64,000 nt of DNA. Source: Actinomadura fibrosa. Lineage in GTDB: Bacteria; Actinomycetota; Actinomycetes; Streptosporangiales; Streptosporangiaceae. The translations under genes and the position numbers were made by a program. Of this stretch, positions 19,104-28,276 are shown in pieces (position 1 is the first letter of the stretch; every line of letters begins with the position of its first letter). The notes below the pieces were generated by a model. That model did no database searches and had not been told where the DNA came from. It worked only from the letters and a program-made list of their open reading frames with translations. The DNA lies in the NCBI RefSeq assembly GCF_900659615.1, contig NZ_CAACUY010000010.1, positions 1 through 64,000 on the forward strand, written 5' to 3'.

Positions 19104-20313
19104 TCACGCCGCCGCGGCGGGGGACGCCGCGCTTTTGGCGGTGTCGGCCTTCGGCACGAGGAGGGCGAGCATGAGCGGGAGGGCGCTGAGGCCGAATGTC
19201 CACCAGAAGGTGGTGGAGAACGCTGCGAGGCCGTCCTCAGGCCCGGCCGCGTCGGCGAGGAGGCTTTGGAGGATGACCGCGACGCCGAAAGGTGCGCCGA
19301 CGCGCTGGACGACGGTGAAGGCGGCGCTGCCGCGCGGGGCCTCGTCGTGGCTCAGGCCGGACAGGGCGAGGATCATCAGCGGGAAGGTCGTGGCGCCGAA
19401 GCCGAGGCCTTGCAGGTATTGGCCGCCCAGCAGCAAGACGGTGCCGCCGTGGGTGCCGGCGAGGGCGAACGGTGCGATCCCGGCCATGGTCAGCAGCACG
19501 CCCGCGGCGCGCGAATACCCGCACGTCGATGAGGGCGCGGCCGCGGGCGCGCAGCGAGTACGCGGTGAACGCGGCGATGAGCGCGGCTCCGGCCAGGAGG
19601 GGAAGCCAGGCGGAGGTGGCGGCGAAGCCGCCGCGGCCGGGCGCCTGGCTGATGCCGTAGGCCAGGGCGACGACGCCGGGCGTCAGCAGGAGGAAACCGG
19701 CCGTGTCGAACCGGTGACCGCGCCGGCCCGCGGTGGCGGGCAGCAGCCGGGCGCCGAGCGCGAGCGCGGCCAGGCAGACCGGGACGTTCACCAGGAAGAG
19801 CCACCGCCAGTCCGCCCATCGCAGCAGGACGCCGCCCAGCACCGAGCCGAGGACCGGGCCGAGCAGGCTCGGCAGCCCGACGGGGAGCATCGCCTTGTCG
19901 AGGCGGTCGGGCCCGGCCGCCTGGGCGAGGATCGACATGGTGATCGGGATGATCACGCCGCCGATCCCCTGCACCACCCGGAAGGCCACCAGCGCGGGCA
20001 GTGAGCCCGCCAGGCCGCACAGGAGCGACCCGGCCAGGAACGCGCCGACGGCCAGCAGCCACGCATTGCGGGCGCCCAGCCGCTCGCAGGCCCACCCGCT
20101 CACCGGGATCACGGCCACGTACGCCAGCAGGTAGCCGCTCACGACCCACTGGGTCGTGCCGACCTCGGCACCGAACCGGGCGCCCAGATGGTCCAGGGCG
20201 ATGTTGACGATCGTGGTGTCCAGGAGCGTGGTGAACGCGCCCAGCGCCAGGACCAGGCCGATGAGCGTCAGCCGGCGATCGGTCACCTCGGCGGACAAGA
20301 GGGCGGCGATCAT
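19104..20313 (-). pseudogene. DHA2-family MFS drug transporter, internally deleted and frameshifted
   Basis: The N-terminal half (about residues 1-275 from ATG 20313) is a normal DHA2 transporter: FTTLLDTTIVNIAL at TM1, QWVVSGYLLAYVAVIPVSGW, and RVVQGIGGVIIPITMSIL. After SLRARGRALIDVRVFARR the frame changes at about 19,505. The next frame resumes at VLLTMAGIAPFALAG, which corresponds to about TM9-10, and runs to a stop at 19104. Roughly 100-130 residues (TM7-TM8 and the following loop) are missing. This is a deletion plus a frameshift, so transport function is unlikely. Its start overlaps the divergent TetR gene. Confidence 0.75.
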
Positions 20314-20899
20314 CGCCGCGGCGCGCGTCCTGTTCGCGCGCCGCGGGGTGGACGCGGTGAGCATGGACGCCGTCGCGGCGAAGGCCGAGGTCTCCAAGCG
20401 GACCGTCTACGACTACTACGGCGACAAGAACGGCCTGTTCCCGGCCATCCTGTCCGAGACCTCCGAGGCGCTGAACGCCTCCGTCCAGCGCGCCCTCGAC
20501 GAGCACCTGCCCACCGACGGGACGATCACCACGGTCGGCGAGCTGGAGGAGGCGCTGACCGCGCTGGTCGTCGAGCTCGGCAGGACGCTCGTCGGCTCCG
20601 CCGACCACGCTGCGGCGTTCGCGCTCGTCGCCCAGCGGCGCTGGCGCGAGCCCGGCAGCCGCGACGACGTCGAGACCGCGTCATCCGAGCGGGCCCTCGC
20701 CGAGCGCCTCGCCCACTTCGCGGACTCGGGCCTCCTCGACACCGACGATGCGCGCACCGCCGCCTCCCACCTCGCCGCGCTGACCGTTCTGCTGGCCTAC
20801 AACGACCAGCCCGACCCCGCCACCGCCGACCCCGGCCGCATCCGCAAGATCATGACCGACGGGGCCCGCGCCTTCGTCCGCGCCTACGCCACCCGCTGA
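20261..20899 (+). CDS. TetR-family transcriptional regulator
   Basis: From ATG 20261 the protein has 212 residues. It has a standard TetR HTH (ADKRAAIIAAARVLFARRGVDAVSM, then VAAKAEVSKRTVYDYYGDK) followed by a C-terminal ligand domain with a TetR_C-type TADHAAAF segment. A longer GTG/ATG reading from 20156 adds residues antisense to the transporter and is unlikely. It is divergent from the broken DHA2 gene, and their 5' ends overlap by 26-53 nt, leaving no room for a normal shared promoter. It probably once repressed that transporter. Confidence 0.8.
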   Translation: MSVSRRSVTSADKRAAIIAAARVLFARRGVDAVSMDAVAAKAEVSKRTVYDYYGDKNGLFPAILSETSEALNASVQRALDEHLPTDGTITTVGELEEALTALVVELGRTLVGSADHAAAFALVAQRRWREPGSRDDVETASSERALAERLAHFADSGLLDTDDARTAASHLAALTVLLAYNDQPDPATADPGRIRKIMTDGARAFVRAYATR

Positions 20900-21003
20900 G
20901 CTCGCCTTCCCACCCTCGTTCAGCGGCCGCCCTCAAGTGCGGCCACCTCGCGGTCATGAGCCCGGAACCCGGGGCATCGCCGGCCGCCGGCCCCATGGGC
21001 CGG

Positions 21004-21681
21004 TCAGGGCTCGAACCGGTAGCCCATACCGGGCTCGGTGATGAAGTGCCTCGGACGGGACGGGTCGTGCTCCAGTTTCCGGCGCAGCGAGGCCAGGTAG
21101 ACGCGCAGGTAGTTGGTCTCGCTGAGGTGGTTCGGGCTCCACACCTCGGTGAGGAGCCGGCGCTGGGAGATCAGCTTGCCGGGGTTGCGCACCAGGATCT
21201 CCAGCAGTCCCCATTCGATGGGGGTCAGATGGACGCGTTCCCCGCCCGGACCGTAGACGATCTTGCCGTTGAGGTCGACCGAGTGGCGGCCGACGTCCAC
21301 GGTCGGCAGTTCCTCGTCGGCGGGCGCCCGGCGGGTGATCGCGCGGATCCGGGCGAGCAGCTCGTCGATGCCGAAGGGCTTGGTGACATAGTCGTCGGCG
21401 CCGGCGTCCAGGGCGTCGACCTTGTCGCGGCTCCCGGCCCGCCCGGACAGCACGATGATCGGCACCGTCGACCAGCCGCGCAGCCCGCGGATCACGGCGA
21501 TCCCGTCCATGTCGGGCAGCCCGAGGTCGAGGATCACCAGGGCCGGCTGCCATTCCGTGGCGATGGTCAGGGCCCTCTCGCCGTCCGGCGCGACCTGAAC
21601 CCGGTAGCCGCGGGCCCGGAGGTTGAGCCGCAGGGTCGCGAGGATCTGCGGGGAGTCGTCCACCACCAGTACACGCGTCAT
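21004..21681 (-). CDS. kdpE: OmpR/KdpE-family response regulator
   Basis: From ATG 21681 the protein has 225 residues (a start 9 nt upstream at 21690 is possible). The receiver domain has the acidic pair VVDD, the phospho-acceptor in LVILDLGLPDMDG, and YVTKPFG with the conserved Lys. The C-terminal winged helix (LTPIEWGLLEILVRNPGKLIS, and LRVYLASLRRKLE) is of the KdpE type. KdpE normally pairs with sensor KdpD to induce the KdpFABC potassium ATPase. No kdpFABC is in the window, and only a KdpD fragment lies next to it, in the opposite direction, so this regulator looks orphaned. Confidence 0.8.
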   Translation of the reverse strand: MTRVLVVDDSPQILATLRLNLRARGYRVQVAPDGERALTIATEWQPALVILDLGLPDMDGIAVIRGLRGWSTVPIIVLSGRAGSRDKVDALDAGADDYVTKPFGIDELLARIRAITRRAPADEELPTVDVGRHSVDLNGKIVYGPGGERVHLTPIEWGLLEILVRNPGKLISQRRLLTEVWSPNHLSETNYLRVYLASLRRKLEHDPSRPRHFITEPGMGYRFEP

Positions 21682-22024
21682 CGCGTTCACCTCGGCGGTT
21701 CAGGTTCTCGTCGGCCGGATTCGGTGCGGAGATAGAGAAGGAGCCCTGGTCACCGGCCGGCGGCCGAGCGGCCGATTCCCATTGCGGCGATTTTGCCATC
21801 ACGGTGCTTCGCGTGAAAGAGCCTCCGGCGGAGCGGGGCATCGGGTTCCGGCGCGGGCGCCGAGAAAACGGCGGCACCCTTGTCGGCCGCTCGCCCTCCC
21901 ATTCTTGGTGATCACTTACGGACGGCCCGGAAAGCACCGGCGGAGCCTTTTCGCGGCCGGTCCCGGACGTTGGCGGGCGGGTGACGCGGGGTCGCTCGTA
22001 CGCTGAGGTGGTCATGAGGTCGTC
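21682..22024. other. Divergent intergenic region of kdpE and the DUF4118 fragment
   Basis: This stretch of about 340 bp contains no supportable gene. Short A/T-rich patches (for example TTTTGCCATCACGG and GAGAAAACGG) may contain promoters for either side. No clear KdpE-like T-rich operator is recognisable. Confidence 0.4.
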
Positions 22025-22406
22025 ATGAGGACGGCGAAGGACGGCGCGCTGAGCCGCCGCAGGACGCTCGCCGGATGGGCCCTGGCACTCGCCGGGCCGC
22101 CACTGCTGACCGTGCTGTTATCGCCGTGGCGCGGCGAATTAGGCGTCGCGTCCGAAGTGCTCGTGTTCCTGACCTTCACCGTCCTCGTCGCGCTCGTGGG
22201 CGGGCTCGGCCCGGCGCTGTTCACCGCGATCGCCGGGAATCTCCTGACGAACTGGTTCTTCACCCCGCCCTATCACACGCTCACCATCGCCGATGTCGAG
22301 CATGTCCTCGCGCTGGTGCTGTCGGTGGTGGTCGCGGCCGTGGTGTCGCTGGTGGTCGATCTGGCGGAGCGGCGGCGGCGCTGGGCCGTCCGGGCCGGGA
22401 GCGAAG
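22025..22406 (+). pseudogene. KdpD-like DUF4118 membrane fragment
   Basis: Starting at ATG 22025, about 125 residues reproduce the four-helix DUF4118 region of KdpD: GWALALAGPPLLTVLLSP, VFLTFTVLVALVGGLGPALF, GNLLTNWFFTPPYHTLTIAD, and VLALVLSVVVAAVVSLVVDLAERRRR. After RRRRWAVRAG the frame leaves coding sequence. The universal-stress and ATP-binding N-terminal parts and the histidine kinase core are all missing. Short stand-alone DUF4118 proteins exist in actinomycetes, so a minimal functional membrane protein cannot be ruled out, but the out-of-frame tail suggests a truncated remnant. Confidence 0.65.
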
Positions 22407-22706
22407 GTGACCCTGCGGGCCCTGGCCCGCGAGGGGGCCGTCGCCACCTGCGGCTGGAAGGCGGGGATGCGCATGTCGTATCTGCGGGGTGCCGAGTGCA
22501 TCAGCAGGCATCTCCACGTGAACACGCACGTGTGGCGGCTGCCGGAGTCACCGGAGATCCGGGACTTCCAGGAGGCCGGCGACTGGATCGCGCCGAAGGG
22601 ATCGGACGTGACCTACGACTTCGACCAGGTGCCCGAGCTGGCCGACGACTACGCCGGCGGCAGGATCGGCTCCTACTTCCCGCTGTACCGCGTGAACCCG
22701 CTCTGA
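22407..22706 (+). CDS. Small hypothetical protein
   Basis: A GTG at 22407, preceded by GGGAG, gives 99 residues that end 25 nt before the hydroxylase gene. Codon wobble bias is good. The sequence contains SRHLHVNTHVWRLPESPEI and YDFDQVPELADDYAGG, and is acidic and soluble with no membrane segment. I do not recognise the family. The tight spacing to the FAD hydroxylase suggests co-expression. It may instead be the 3' part of a gene whose beginning was lost at the KdpD junction. Confidence 0.5.
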   Translation: MTLRALAREGAVATCGWKAGMRMSYLRGAECISRHLHVNTHVWRLPESPEIRDFQEAGDWIAPKGSDVTYDFDQVPELADDYAGGRIGSYFPLYRVNPL

Positions 22707-22731
22707 TCGAGCTCCTTGGAGGGGAGACGAC

Positions 22732-24246
22732 GTGGACCATCCCGGCTTCGACACGGACGTGGTGATCGCGGGCGCCGGGCCGACGGGGCTGATGCTCGCC
22801 TGCGAGCTCAGGCTGGCGGGCGCCGACGTCGTCATCGCCGACCGGCTCGCGGGACGGACCGGCGAGTCGCGGGCCGGCGGGATCCACGCCCGCACCCTGG
22901 AGGTGCTCGACCAGCGAGGCGTCCTGGACCGCTTCCTGGCGGCCGGCGAGGTGCAGTCGGTCGGCCACTTCTCCGGGCTCTGGCTCGACTTCGACGACTC
23001 CGACTCCCGGCACCCCCGCCCGCTGATGATCCTGCAGTCCGCCATCGAGCTGCTGCTGGAGGAGTGGGCCGCCGAGCTCGGCGCGCGGGTGCGCTGGTCG
23101 TCCGAGGTGACCGGGATCCGCCAGGACGGAGCCGGGGTGACGGTCGAGCTGGGCACGGGGGACGCGGCACGCGCGACGCTGCGCGCCCGCTACGCGGTGG
23201 GCTGCGACGGCGGGCGCAGCACGGTACGCAAGCTCGCGGGCATCCCCTTCCCCGGCTCCCCGGCGACGATGACCGCGCTGCTCGGCGACGTCGAGCTCCC
23301 CGATCTGCCCGAGGAGTACATCTTCATGCGGCGATGCCCGGGCGGCCACTTCTCGGTGATCGCGCTCGAACCGGGCTGGCACCGAGTGATCACGTCCGAG
23401 TACGACCACGTCGCGGAGTGCGAGGGGCCCGCGACGTTCGAGCGGCTCCGGGAGTCGCTGATCAGGCTCGCGGGCACCGACTGGGGCATGCGCGGCCCGC
23501 GGTGGGTCTCCCGGTTCGGCGACGCCGCGCGGCAGGCGTCCAGGTACCGGGAGGGACGGGTGCTGCTCGCGGGCGACGCGGCGCACATCCACTACCCCGC
23601 CGGCGGGCAGGGCCTGAACGTGGGAGTGCAGGACGCGGTCAACCTCGGGTGGAAGCTGGGCCTGGTCGTGCGCGGCCGGGCGCCGGAGAGCCTTCTCGAC
23701 AGCTACCACGCCGAGCGCCATCCCGTCGCGGAACGCGTCCTGCACAACACCCGGGCGCAGTCGGCGCTGGCCCGTCCCGGCGCCCAGACGGACGCGCTGC
23801 GCGACGTGATCGGTTCCCTCATCGCGTTCGACGACGTCAACCGGTACCTGTGCGGAATGATCACCGGCCTGGACATCCGGTACCCGGCCGACGGCCACCA
23901 CCCGCTGGTGGGCCGCCGCGTCCCCGACGCCGACCTCAAGACGCCGGACGGCACCTCCCGCGTCCACGAGCTGCTGCGCGCGGCCCGCCCCGTCCTGCTC
24001 GACCTGCGCGGCGGCGCCGCGGTGGTGAGGGTCGCCGACGGCTGGACCGACCGCGTCGACATCGTCGAGGCCCGCAGCGAGGACGACCGCTGGCCCGTCC
24101 CGGGCGCCGGCGAGATCCCCGCCCCCGCCGCACTCCTCATCCGTCCCGACGGCCATGTCGCCTGGGCGACCGGCGGCGGACGGCCGCACAGGTCCGAGCT
24201 CCGGACCGCCCTCGCCACCTGGTTCGGCCCTGCCGCGCAGCGGTGA
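22732..24246 (+). CDS. FAD-dependent aromatic hydroxylase (class A, PgaE/Rox-like)
   Basis: The 504-residue protein starts at a GTG preceded by GGAGGGGAG. Class A flavoprotein hydroxylase motifs are in order: GAGPTGLMLACEL (FAD), CDGGRSTVRKLAG (DG motif) at about 163-175, and LLAGDAAHIHYPAGGQGLN (GD motif). A C-terminal thioredoxin-like domain holds LLDLRGGAAVVRVADGW. This layout matches polyketide hydroxylases and rifampicin monooxygenase-type enzymes, about 480-540 residues. No polyketide genes are nearby, so it may be a detoxifying monooxygenase. It is followed after 28 nt by the PaiB-like gene. Confidence 0.87.
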   Translation: MDHPGFDTDVVIAGAGPTGLMLACELRLAGADVVIADRLAGRTGESRAGGIHARTLEVLDQRGVLDRFLAAGEVQSVGHFSGLWLDFDDSDSRHPRPLMILQSAIELLLEEWAAELGARVRWSSEVTGIRQDGAGVTVELGTGDAARATLRARYAVGCDGGRSTVRKLAGIPFPGSPATMTALLGDVELPDLPEEYIFMRRCPGGHFSVIALEPGWHRVITSEYDHVAECEGPATFERLRESLIRLAGTDWGMRGPRWVSRFGDAARQASRYREGRVLLAGDAAHIHYPAGGQGLNVGVQDAVNLGWKLGLVVRGRAPESLLDSYHAERHPVAERVLHNTRAQSALARPGAQTDALRDVIGSLIAFDDVNRYLCGMITGLDIRYPADGHHPLVGRRVPDADLKTPDGTSRVHELLRAARPVLLDLRGGAAVVRVADGWTDRVDIVEARSEDDRWPVPGAGEIPAPAALLIRPDGHVAWATGGGRPHRSELRTALATWFGPAAQR

Positions 24247-24274
24247 GGCACCACCCGGCTCAGGGGAGGCACCG

Positions 24275-24925
24275 ATGTTCGTACCCGACTTCTACCGTCC
24301 GCCCGACAGCTCGTGGATGGTCGAGACCATCACGGGCAACCCGCTGGCGCTGCTGACGAGCAACGGCCCGCCCGGAGGCGTCCCGTTCGCCACCCATCTC
24401 CCGTCGATCCCGGAATCTCTCGACACCGGGTCGGCCGACCTGTCGGGCAGCGTCCTGCTGTGCCACATGAACCGGATGAACCCGCACTGGTCGGCCCTGG
24501 AGGACGGCGCCGCCGTGCTGCTGACGTTCACCGGCCCCCACGGATACGTCACTCCGACCGTCTACGAGTACACGCCGGCCGCGCCGACCTGGAACTTCAC
24601 CTCGATCCACGTCCGCGGGACCGTACAGAAGATCGATTCGATCGAGGCGACGCTCGACGTGGTCACGGCCACGGTGCGTGCGTTCGAGAGCCGGTTCGGC
24701 AGCGACTGGGACATGACCGAGTCGATCGGCTACTTCCGCGAGATCGTGCCGGGGGTCGGCGCCTTCCGCGTCCGGGTGACCGGCGCCGAGGGCATGTTCA
24801 AGCTGAGCCAGGAGCAGAGCAGCGAGGTCCGCGAGCGCGTCCGGCGCTCGTTCGGCGGCCACCCGAACGCACAATGCCGCGCGGTGGCCGGCCTGATGGA
24901 CCGCCTAGCCCAGACCACGCGATAA
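24275..24925 (+). CDS. PaiB-family FMN-binding negative transcriptional regulator
   Basis: From ATG 24275, with Shine-Dalgarno GGGGAGG, the protein has 216 residues. It opens MFVPDFYRPPDSSWMVETI, the standard PaiB start, continues with NPLALLTSNGPPGGVPFATHLP, and has the split-barrel FMN site including MNRMNPHW. PaiB-like proteins are flavin or haem-binding split-barrel proteins annotated as negative regulators, though many may be enzymes or binding proteins. It is probably co-transcribed with the aromatic hydroxylase. Confidence 0.85.
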   Translation: MFVPDFYRPPDSSWMVETITGNPLALLTSNGPPGGVPFATHLPSIPESLDTGSADLSGSVLLCHMNRMNPHWSALEDGAAVLLTFTGPHGYVTPTVYEYTPAAPTWNFTSIHVRGTVQKIDSIEATLDVVTATVRAFESRFGSDWDMTESIGYFREIVPGVGAFRVRVTGAEGMFKLSQEQSSEVRERVRRSFGGHPNAQCRAVAGLMDRLAQTTR

Positions 24926-25156
24926 CGCGACTCCATCACCCAAATCCTGAAGCCTCACGTCACCCGCCGGCGCCTTGGATAGTGACCTCTGAGCTGGAGA
25001 AACGTGGACGAGACAGGGGCGAACATCGACCAGATCGGCGACGTTCGCGTCTGCCCAGCTAGAACGCGTAAGTGGCTCTCCGACCAGCCCCCCTCAGCGG
25101 AGACTATGTCGAGATTCCGGACCGAGTTCTGGCTCGCTTCATGGCGAAGTGAACCG

Positions 25157-26032
25157 TCAGATGTAGGGCTTGACGAGTTCGGCCGAGCGTTCCCAGAGTT
25201 GGGCGGCGAGGCCGGGATCGTCGGCCTGGCGGTGCACCTTGGCGTCCTTGGCGAAACCGTCGAAGTAGGCGCCGCTGGCGCCGCCGACCTCGGGGGACGT
25301 GGCGAGCCAGACCAGCGGCCCGGCGCCGTCGTCCCCGGTGAGCCGGATCCTGCGCAGCGGGGTGCGGACGATCAGCCGCCCGAGCCGCGTCTCGGCGGCG
25401 AACCTCGTCGCGACGGCATCGGCGTCGCGGTTCTTCTTCCGCCGTCCGGGGTCGGGGTTGAAGGAGAACGCTTCGATCTCGGTGTTGCGGCGGGCGAGTT
25501 CGCGGGTGAACAGGATGTTCATCAGCTTGGTGGTGGAGTAGGCGATCCAGCCTTCGCCGTAGCGGCGCTTCTCCCATTCGAGGTCGTCCATGCGCAGCCT
25601 GCCGAACCGGTTCCCGAGGCTGGAGGTGGTGACGACGCGGACGGGGCCCTGCTGGGCGCTCTCCCGGAGCCGGGGCAGGAGCAGGTGCGTGAGCAGGAAC
25701 GGGGCGAGGTGGTTGGCCTGGAAGGTCAGCTCGTGCCCGTCGGCCGTGACCCGCCGGGAGGGGACGAGAGCGCCGGCGTTGTTGGCGAGCACGTCGATGC
25801 GCGGCAGGCGTTCGAGCAGCGTCGAGGCCAGGTGGCGCACCTGTTCGAGATGGGCGAAGTCCGCGATGAACGGTTCGGCGCCGATCTGCGCGGCCACCTG
25901 CTCGGTGCGTTCAGGAGAGCGGCCCACCGGGACGACGCCGGCTCCGAGATCGGCGAACCGGCGGGCGGCGGCGGCTCCGATGCCGGAGCTGGCGCCGGTG
26001 ATCACGACGGTCTTGCCCGTCAGGTCGGTCAT
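25157..26032 (-). CDS. Short-chain dehydrogenase/reductase
   Basis: From ATG 26032, overlapping the MMPL stop by 4 nt, the protein has 291 residues. The Rossmann motif is TGASSGIG at residues 13-20, NNAG is at about 87, and the active-site Tyr-x3-Lys is YSTTKLM. It resembles the retinol-dehydrogenase/WWOX-like SDR group. The segment after the catalytic strand, normally HPG, reads NPDPGRRKKNRDAD. This is an unusually basic insertion at the cofactor and substrate loop that may alter activity. It is co-transcribed with the MMPL transporter, though the functional link is unclear. Confidence 0.8.
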   Translation of the reverse strand: MTDLTGKTVVITGASSGIGAAAARRFADLGAGVVPVGRSPERTEQVAAQIGAEPFIADFAHLEQVRHLASTLLERLPRIDVLANNAGALVPSRRVTADGHELTFQANHLAPFLLTHLLLPRLRESAQQGPVRVVTTSSLGNRFGRLRMDDLEWEKRRYGEGWIAYSTTKLMNILFTRELARRNTEIEAFSFNPDPGRRKKNRDADAVATRFAAETRLGRLIVRTPLRRIRLTGDDGAGPLVWLATSPEVGGASGAYFDGFAKDAKVHRQADDPGLAAQLWERSAELVKPYI

Positions 26033-28239
26033 CGGCGTCCCTCCACCGCGACCATGGGTGCCACGGACGGGCGGTCGAGGGTGCGGCCCTCGATGTCGAC
26101 GTCCGGCAGTGCCCGGCCGAGCCACCGCGGCAGCCACCAGGCGCTGCGGCCGAGGAGCGTCATGACGGCGGGCACGATCGTCATGCGGATCACGAACGCG
26201 TCGAACAGCGTGGCGGCGGCCAGCGCGAAGCCGATCGACTTGACCAGCGGGTCCGCGGAGAGCATGAAGCCGGAGAACACCGCGACCATGATGACGGCGG
26301 CGGCCGTGACGACGCGGGCGCTGTGGCCGAACCCGGTGACGACCGCGGGCACGGGGTCCTCCCCGCGGACGTGGGCCTCACGGATGCGGGTGACGAGGAA
26401 GACCTGGTAGTCCATGGCCAGGCCGAACACGACACCGATCACGAAGATCGGCAGCGCGCTGAGGACGGGGGCGGTCTGGGAGACGCCGAAGAGCCCGGCG
26501 AGCCAGCCCCACTGGAACACCGCGACCACGGCGCCGAACGTCGCGGCGACGCTGAGCAGGAACCCCAGGGTCGCTGTGATCGGGACGAGCACCGACCGGA
26601 AGACGAGCGTCAGCAGGACGACCGCCAGGCCGATCACGAGGGCGAGGTAGGGCGCCAGCGCGCCGGCGAGCTTGTCCGACATGTCGATGTCGAGCGCCGT
26701 CAGGCCGGTCACCGCGATGCTCGCGCCGGTTTCGGCGCGGATGCCGGACGCCTCGCCGCGGATGGCGGTGACCAGACCGGCGGTCGCCGCGCTGCCGGGC
26801 GCGCTGCGCGGCACGACGGTCACCAGCGCGGTGTCACCGGACGGGTTGAACACCGGCGGGGCGACCGCGGCGACGCCCGGCAATTGAGCGATGGTGCCGG
26901 CGACGCGGCGGGCGGCGTCCTTGGGGTCGGTGCCGCGGGCGGCGTCCTCGGGGGCGGTGCCGCCGGCGGCGTCTTCGGGGGCGGTGCCGCCGGCGGCGTC
27001 GACCACCACGGTGAGCGGCCCGTTGAAGCCGGCACCGAATCCGTCGGCCAGCATGTCGTACGCCTTGCGCTGAGTGGTGCCGGGAGCAGCGACGCTGTCG
27101 TCGGGCAGGCCGAGCCGCAGGCTCAGCGCGGGCGTCGCGAGGACCGCCGTGCCGAGCGCCGCGGCGATCAGCACCGGGACCGGACGGCCCGTCACCGACC
27201 GCGCCCACCGCGGCCCTCGCGTCCGGACCGCCGCGGGCCGCAGCCGCTCGCCGACGAGGCCGAGCAGCGCGGGCACCAGGGTGAGGGCGATGAGCACCGC
27301 GACAAGTACGGCGGCCGCGGCGGCCAGTCCCATCTGGGTCAGCACCGGGATCCCCACCACCGACAGGCCGGCCAAGGCGATCACCACGGTGAGCCCCGCG
27401 AAGACGACGGCCGAGCCGGCGGTGCCCAGAGCACGCCCGGTGGCCTCGTCCGGTCCGTGGCCCAGGTGCAGTTCGTGCCGGTACCGGAAGACGATGAACA
27501 GCGCGTAGTCGATCGAGACGGCGAGCCCCAGCATGATCGCGAGGGTCGGGGTCGACGCGCTCAGCTCGACGAATCCGGTCGCCGTGCTGATCGCGGTCAT
27601 GCTGACGGCGATCGCGATCGCCGCGGTCAGCAGCGGCAGCCCGGCGGCCACGACGGACCCGAGCGCGACCACCAGGACGACCGCCGCGACCGCCACGCCG
27701 ACGATCTCCTTGAGGCTCTGGCCGGACGGCTCCTCCGCCGCGTTGCCGCCCATCTCGACGGTCAGCCCCGCGTCCCGTCCCGGCTCCACCGCCCGGGACA
27801 GCGCCTCGCGGGCCGCGTCCGGCAGGTCGACCGCCGGAACCCGGTAGGTGACCTGCGCGTAGGCGACCGTCCGGGCCGGGTTGACGGCACCGGCGCCGAA
27901 CGGGTCGGTCACGTTCGCCACCTGCGGCCCGGTTCGGAGCCGCCGCACGACGTCCTCGACGGCGGCCTTGTTCTCCGGGGCGGTCAGCGGCCTGCCGTCG
28001 GACGGGGCGAACACCACCCGCGCGGTGGCGCCGCCGGCCGCGGCCTGCGGGAACCTCTCGGCGAGCATGTCGATGGCCCGCTGCGCCTCGGTGCCCGGGA
28101 TCGAGAAGGAGCTGGAGGACGGCCCGGAGAGGGTCATCGCTCCGGCGATGAGCCAGCCGAGAACGCCGAGCCAGGACAGCGCGACCAGCCACCTGCGGCG
28201 GAACGCGAACCGGCCGAGCCGGTACAGGCGTACGGCCAC
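26029..28239 (-). CDS. MMPL/RND-family membrane transporter
   Basis: The best start is GTG 28239 (GAGGGGAG seven bases upstream), which gives 736 residues; an in-frame ATG lies at 28272. The protein shows the MMPL layout: N-terminal helix (RRRWLVALSWLGVLGWLIAG), a large extracellular loop, then six helices with the conserved GLAVSIDYALFIVFRYR. A second loop and helix set follows, with GVVFGLAMDYQVFLVTRIREAH. It probably exports lipids or a lipophilic compound using the proton gradient. The second loop contains a 27-bp tandem repeat. A divergent TetR gene (28344) is probably its regulator. Confidence 0.9.
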   Translation of the reverse strand: MAVRLYRLGRFAFRRRWLVALSWLGVLGWLIAGAMTLSGPSSSSFSIPGTEAQRAIDMLAERFPQAAAGGATARVVFAPSDGRPLTAPENKAAVEDVVRRLRTGPQVANVTDPFGAGAVNPARTVAYAQVTYRVPAVDLPDAAREALSRAVEPGRDAGLTVEMGGNAAEEPSGQSLKEIVGVAVAAVVLVVALGSVVAAGLPLLTAAIAIAVSMTAISTATGFVELSASTPTLAIMLGLAVSIDYALFIVFRYRHELHLGHGPDEATGRALGTAGSAVVFAGLTVVIALAGLSVVGIPVLTQMGLAAAAAVLVAVLIALTLVPALLGLVGERLRPAAVRTRGPRWARSVTGRPVPVLIAAALGTAVLATPALSLRLGLPDDSVAAPGTTQRKAYDMLADGFGAGFNGPLTVVVDAAGGTAPEDAAGGTAPEDAARGTDPKDAARRVAGTIAQLPGVAAVAPPVFNPSGDTALVTVVPRSAPGSAATAGLVTAIRGEASGIRAETGASIAVTGLTALDIDMSDKLAGALAPYLALVIGLAVVLLTLVFRSVLVPITATLGFLLSVAATFGAVVAVFQWGWLAGLFGVSQTAPVLSALPIFVIGVVFGLAMDYQVFLVTRIREAHVRGEDPVPAVVTGFGHSARVVTAAAVIMVAVFSGFMLSADPLVKSIGFALAAATLFDAFVIRMTIVPAVMTLLGRSAWWLPRWLGRALPDVDIEGRTLDRPSVAPMVAVEGRR
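26911..26991 (-). repeat. 27-bp tandem repeat inside the MMPL loop
   Basis: Three 27-bp units begin at 26911, 26938 and 26965, each starting GGCGGCGTC. In the protein they encode (A)AGGTAPED, AAGGTAPED and ARGTDPKD, nine residues each. The unit length keeps the frame, so copy number could vary without breaking the gene. The two right-hand copies differ at one base; the left-hand copy differs at three to five bases. Confidence 0.9.
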
Positions 28240-28276
28240 GACGGACTCCCCTCGTCGAACGGGATGCCTCATGAAT

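Noticed and set aside
21004..22706. A working Kdp potassium system
   Set aside because: Only the regulator and a membrane fragment of the sensor are present. There is no kinase core and no kdpFABC.
26911..26991. Tandem 27-bp repeat as a CRISPR array
   Set aside because: There are no spacers, the units are contiguous, and they lie inside a coding frame as nine-residue units.
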